The notes under the pieces were generated by a model. That model ran no database searches. It had not been told where the DNA came from and was given only the letters and a program-made list of their open reading frames with translations. The position numbers and the translations under genes were made by a program. A stretch of 64,000 nucleotides of DNA, taken from the NCBI GenBank assembly GCA_910591455.2, contig OU342804.1, positions 8,426,633-8,490,632 of the forward strand, given 5' to 3'. Source of the stretch: Pholis gunnellus. Taxonomy: Eukaryota; Chordata; Actinopteri; Perciformes; Pholidae. Each line of letters begins with the position of its first letter. Within the stretch, counting starts at the first letter, position 1. This document shows, piece by piece, positions 61,511 to 64,000 of the stretch.

Positions 61511-61849
61511 TTGGGCTCTTAAAAGCACTCAATCTGCCACTGGGGAGTTGTGTACCATCATGTCCCCTCCGTCCGCCGCCTCTACACTCCCTTCTTCCCT
61601 CTTTCTGAGCCACTCCACCCCCTCCATTCCTCGTCTCTTCTCCTTTCCGTCCCACCCTCAGCCAAAAAAACCCTTTCTTCTGTTTGTGACCCCTTCGCTG
61701 CTCCGCCATGCTTGGCTGCTCGCGGGGGCCGGGGCTCCGCGGCCGGGGCCCCGAGCGCTTGCCGTCTCCCTCCCCTAGCAGTTGTTTAGCCACAGATGAA
61801 AAGCGGAGACAAATATGTCTGTGGTTCAAAGTCCATCCCGGCAATTACA

Positions 61850-62150
61850 GTGACTGATTAAAGAGTTGGCCTACACAGGCAGCTATGTATAATACTACAA
61901 CTCCCACTCAGTGTTTCATAACGGCACCTTCAGAATAGAACTGAGCTCAGCAGCGCCTGATAAGGGCCCATGGCTGGCTGAGTCCACTGTTTACGGTGCG
62001 GTGATCGAGAGTTGGTGCCATGAAAGGGGCCACGATTGTTTTATGGCCAGAGTTTATAATAGGCAGAGCAGACAGGCTTGGCAAATGATTCCTGTGCATT
62101 AAATAGAATTAAAACTGTTCAAGGAATAGACTAGTGCTGCAGCAATCAAG
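61850..62150. promoter_or_regulatory. Candidate intronic enhancer
   Basis: Non-repetitive block with GTTTTATGGCC (about 62038-62048, HOX/CDX-like TTTATGG) and GTTTATAATAGG, CACTGTTTACGG (FOX-like GTTTAC) and GTGCATTAAATAG. Clustering and lack of coding content suggest regulation; conservation is untested. Confidence 0.3.
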
Positions 62151-62494
62151 TCACTAGCTATTTCACTCCATTTCACAATTTAAACTGCATACTTTTTTGG
62201 CAGAATAGGCCAATAAAAACAACGTTTTAAGACATCGCTTGGATGGGAAATTGAGTTGAGTTAGTTTTATTTGATGCCAACTGGCTACATCGGCGTGTGT
62301 CATAATGAAAAGTTCTGGGCAAATTAAAAAGCAGCTAGCAATCTGTGCCTACGGCATCGCAGGCCTAGATCCAGCTTGTATTGCATTAGAAAAACAACAA
62401 TGAAGTCAGCAGTAATGCTAAGCTGTGAACATAGCAGTGCATTGTGTGCACAGTTTAAGCTCAATTTGGCATCATTTGTTACATTGTATATGCT

Positions 62495-62516
62495 AAATGA
62501 GTAATTGATTAATTAA
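62495..62516 (+). promoter_or_regulatory. Homeodomain-type site cluster
   Basis: TAATTGATTAATTA at 62502-62515 contains three overlapping TAAT/ATTA cores, including a TGATTAAT word of PBX/HOX type. Also expected at times by chance in AT-rich DNA. Confidence 0.3.
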
Positions 62517-63639
62517 AAAAGAGAATCGGTAGATTGTTCAATAGCAAAGTAATCGTCTTTTGTTGCCCTAGAAAGGACCGGCCGGGATGTTTTACGCATC
62601 TTTGTGTCACCGTGCTTGTGTTTGCTGTGAAATGTACGTCTGTCCTCGCTCACCAAACAACCACGTCAGTCTTGCAGCGCTGGATCTCTGCGGAACAAAC
62701 AAAAGCGGTGTTGTCAGATGTTGTTTATCTGCGAGGTTGTACACAGATGTTTGATTCACTTTGGACTTCCCTCTCATCTACACAAAGGATCTTGAATGCA
62801 GGACTGTGATTACAACAAGGGGCAATTTCAAACGTCAATGTAAACGTAAGCAGTGGTTGCAAGATTTATTTTAATCTTCTGCTGTACCGGCTGTACTTAC
62901 TTTATAGCTGCAACTTCAAAAAGTAGTAAACTGATTTGGCCGATGTGTGTTGGAAAGAACCTTTTCCAGAATTGATTTATCAGATTTTGTCTCAATCCCA
63001 ATCCTGGATTTCTGCCATTGTGGTTATCTTTTTGTCCCATAACTCTTTGTTCAGTGCTTTAGTAAATGTCAAGTATACAGGGATTCCAGCTGCTTAACAA
63101 TACTGCATAAATGTGCTACGTTGTCGGAAAATAGAAACCCAGAATCAAATCATGAGCAAACAATGTAACATTTTTGAGAAGAAATAATAATGTTCTGGTG
63201 CTTTCTACTTTTGAATGCGTTTCAAAAAGTCCAATACTTATATGTCAGGATATAAGTGGGCGTTTAAAAGAAAAAAATCCTTTAAAAAAAGATTTGCTCG
63301 ATGAAAGAAAAGAGAAAGGAAAAATGATTGCTGCAGTGACTTTGCCTGAGGATTGTGGTAGCCATTCCCAGGGGCCAGGGTTGGTCTTTATGCCTTGAGG
63401 CAAAACTAGAGAAAGATAATAACAACAACAAGACTCAACCAGAACCAGGGGAACCATCTGCCTGGACTGAAGTGAACCTAAGCGGGCCGCAACAATGCTC
63501 TGCTGAGAGTCGACACTAATTGGGTCGGCATGATTTTCCACTTTTGTTGCTAGGTGGTTGATCTATGGGGCTTCTATTCTGAGAAGCGCCTACTTACGTT
63601 ATTGTATCGGCCATCAAGAGACAGATTCATCTATGTTGG

Positions 63640-64000
63640 GCAAAGTCCATCGTCTCACATCGTCCTCATTTTCACTTAGCCCACATTTATTTTAGAGAGC
63701 TTGCTCTAAATCACAGTCATGGCCCAAAATGGGTTCTCTCAAAGGCTTGTTCCACTTCTTTTGTTATTTTCTTTGTGTATAAATGCTGTTTAATGAGAGG
63801 CCTTGGACTCGAGTGTCCGCTTTCTATCACAGATGGCAGGGACACCACCAGCTCCTATGGGGAGAGCTAACGATGGGCCCTCTGGATTGTGAGCAAATCA
63901 GTAACAGGCAGGGGGGCTCTGTGGGTTTCCTAAAGCTAATCCATACAGTATGTCTGCATTTGTATCTGTGATTAAAGGAGAGAAGACCTAGTTTAGTCAT
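63640..64000. promoter_or_regulatory. Candidate intronic regulatory block at the window end
   Basis: Complex, balanced sequence with a palindrome TTTAGAG-AGCTTG-CTCTAAA at 63691-63710 and a block at 63795-63950 of high complexity. It runs to the window end, so its extent is not known. No coding content recognised. Confidence 0.27.

Larger units (their letters stand above)
51906..64000 (+). other. Intron 1 (5' part, continues past the window)
   Basis: The donor GTAAGA at 51906 opens an intron with no recognisable next exon in the remaining 12 kb. The stretch has microsatellites, poly-C tracts, a SINE fragment (56821-56980), a second repeat fragment (59481-59555) and several complex blocks listed separately as candidate regulatory elements. 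Long first intron rich in non-repetitive, TAAT-containing DNA is typical of developmental genes. An unrecognised small exon inside cannot be excluded. Confidence 0.5.

Noticed and set aside
1..64000. CRISPR array, operon, prophage or integrated viral genes
   Set aside because: No direct-repeat/spacer array, no clustered long frames, and no viral domain in any frame; the sequence is vertebrate nuclear DNA in character.

Overview
The window looks like vertebrate nuclear DNA, most likely from a teleost fish and probably a percomorph. The evidence is long CA/GT microsatellites, a CpG-rich promoter block with a spliced first exon, and many repeats I recognise by eye as typical fish interspersed elements (tRNA-derived SINE, hAT-like elements, retroposon 3' tails). 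It has no prokaryotic gene layout, and I see no CRISPR array, rRNA or intact tRNA. These family assignments come from reading alone; no database search was run.

Only one protein-coding feature can be supported. A short first coding exon on the + strand starts at 51845 and ends at a consensus splice donor at 51905/51906. It encodes a 20-residue hydrophobic leader that reads as a signal peptide. The exon lies in a CpG-rich block (about 51530-52265) with a purine-rich leader and two small upstream ORFs. I do not recognise the gene. The rest of the window to 64000 is read as its first intron (more than 12 kb, continuing outside).

Positions 1-51500 are read as a large intergenic or regulatory domain. 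It holds a five-copy family of short DNA-transposon-like elements (full copy 7731-8266; others near 14.8, 17.3, 18.8 and 21.6 kb), an inverted-repeat element at 4362-4776, and a hAT-like element at 13209-13911. A well-delimited non-autonomous hAT with an 8-bp target duplication lies at 42881-43294. There is also a SINE at 30498, retroposon 3' ends at 46840 and 49495, and other common fish repeats at 1.4, 20.2, 20.8, 33.3, 39.4 and 47.2 kb. A CT-rich minisatellite with a 165-bp higher-order period (49577-50041) and an old 103-bp tandem repeat (about 50523-50860) sit just upstream of the promoter.

Between the repeats are complex, non-repetitive blocks that resemble conserved non-coding elements of developmental genes, with TAAT cores, TEAD-, RUNX- and FOX-like words and short palindromes. 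They occur near 38.8, 43.4 and 44.3 kb upstream, and at 53.1-53.7, 54.9, 57.7, 60.9-61.5, 61.9-62.5 and 63.6-64.0 kb in the intron. Their conservation is inference. A large gene-poor flank, a signal-peptide exon and a long first intron together suggest a developmentally regulated secreted or cell-surface protein. No convincing new system was found; the 103-bp ancient repeat and the multi-copy short transposon family are the least expected structures.
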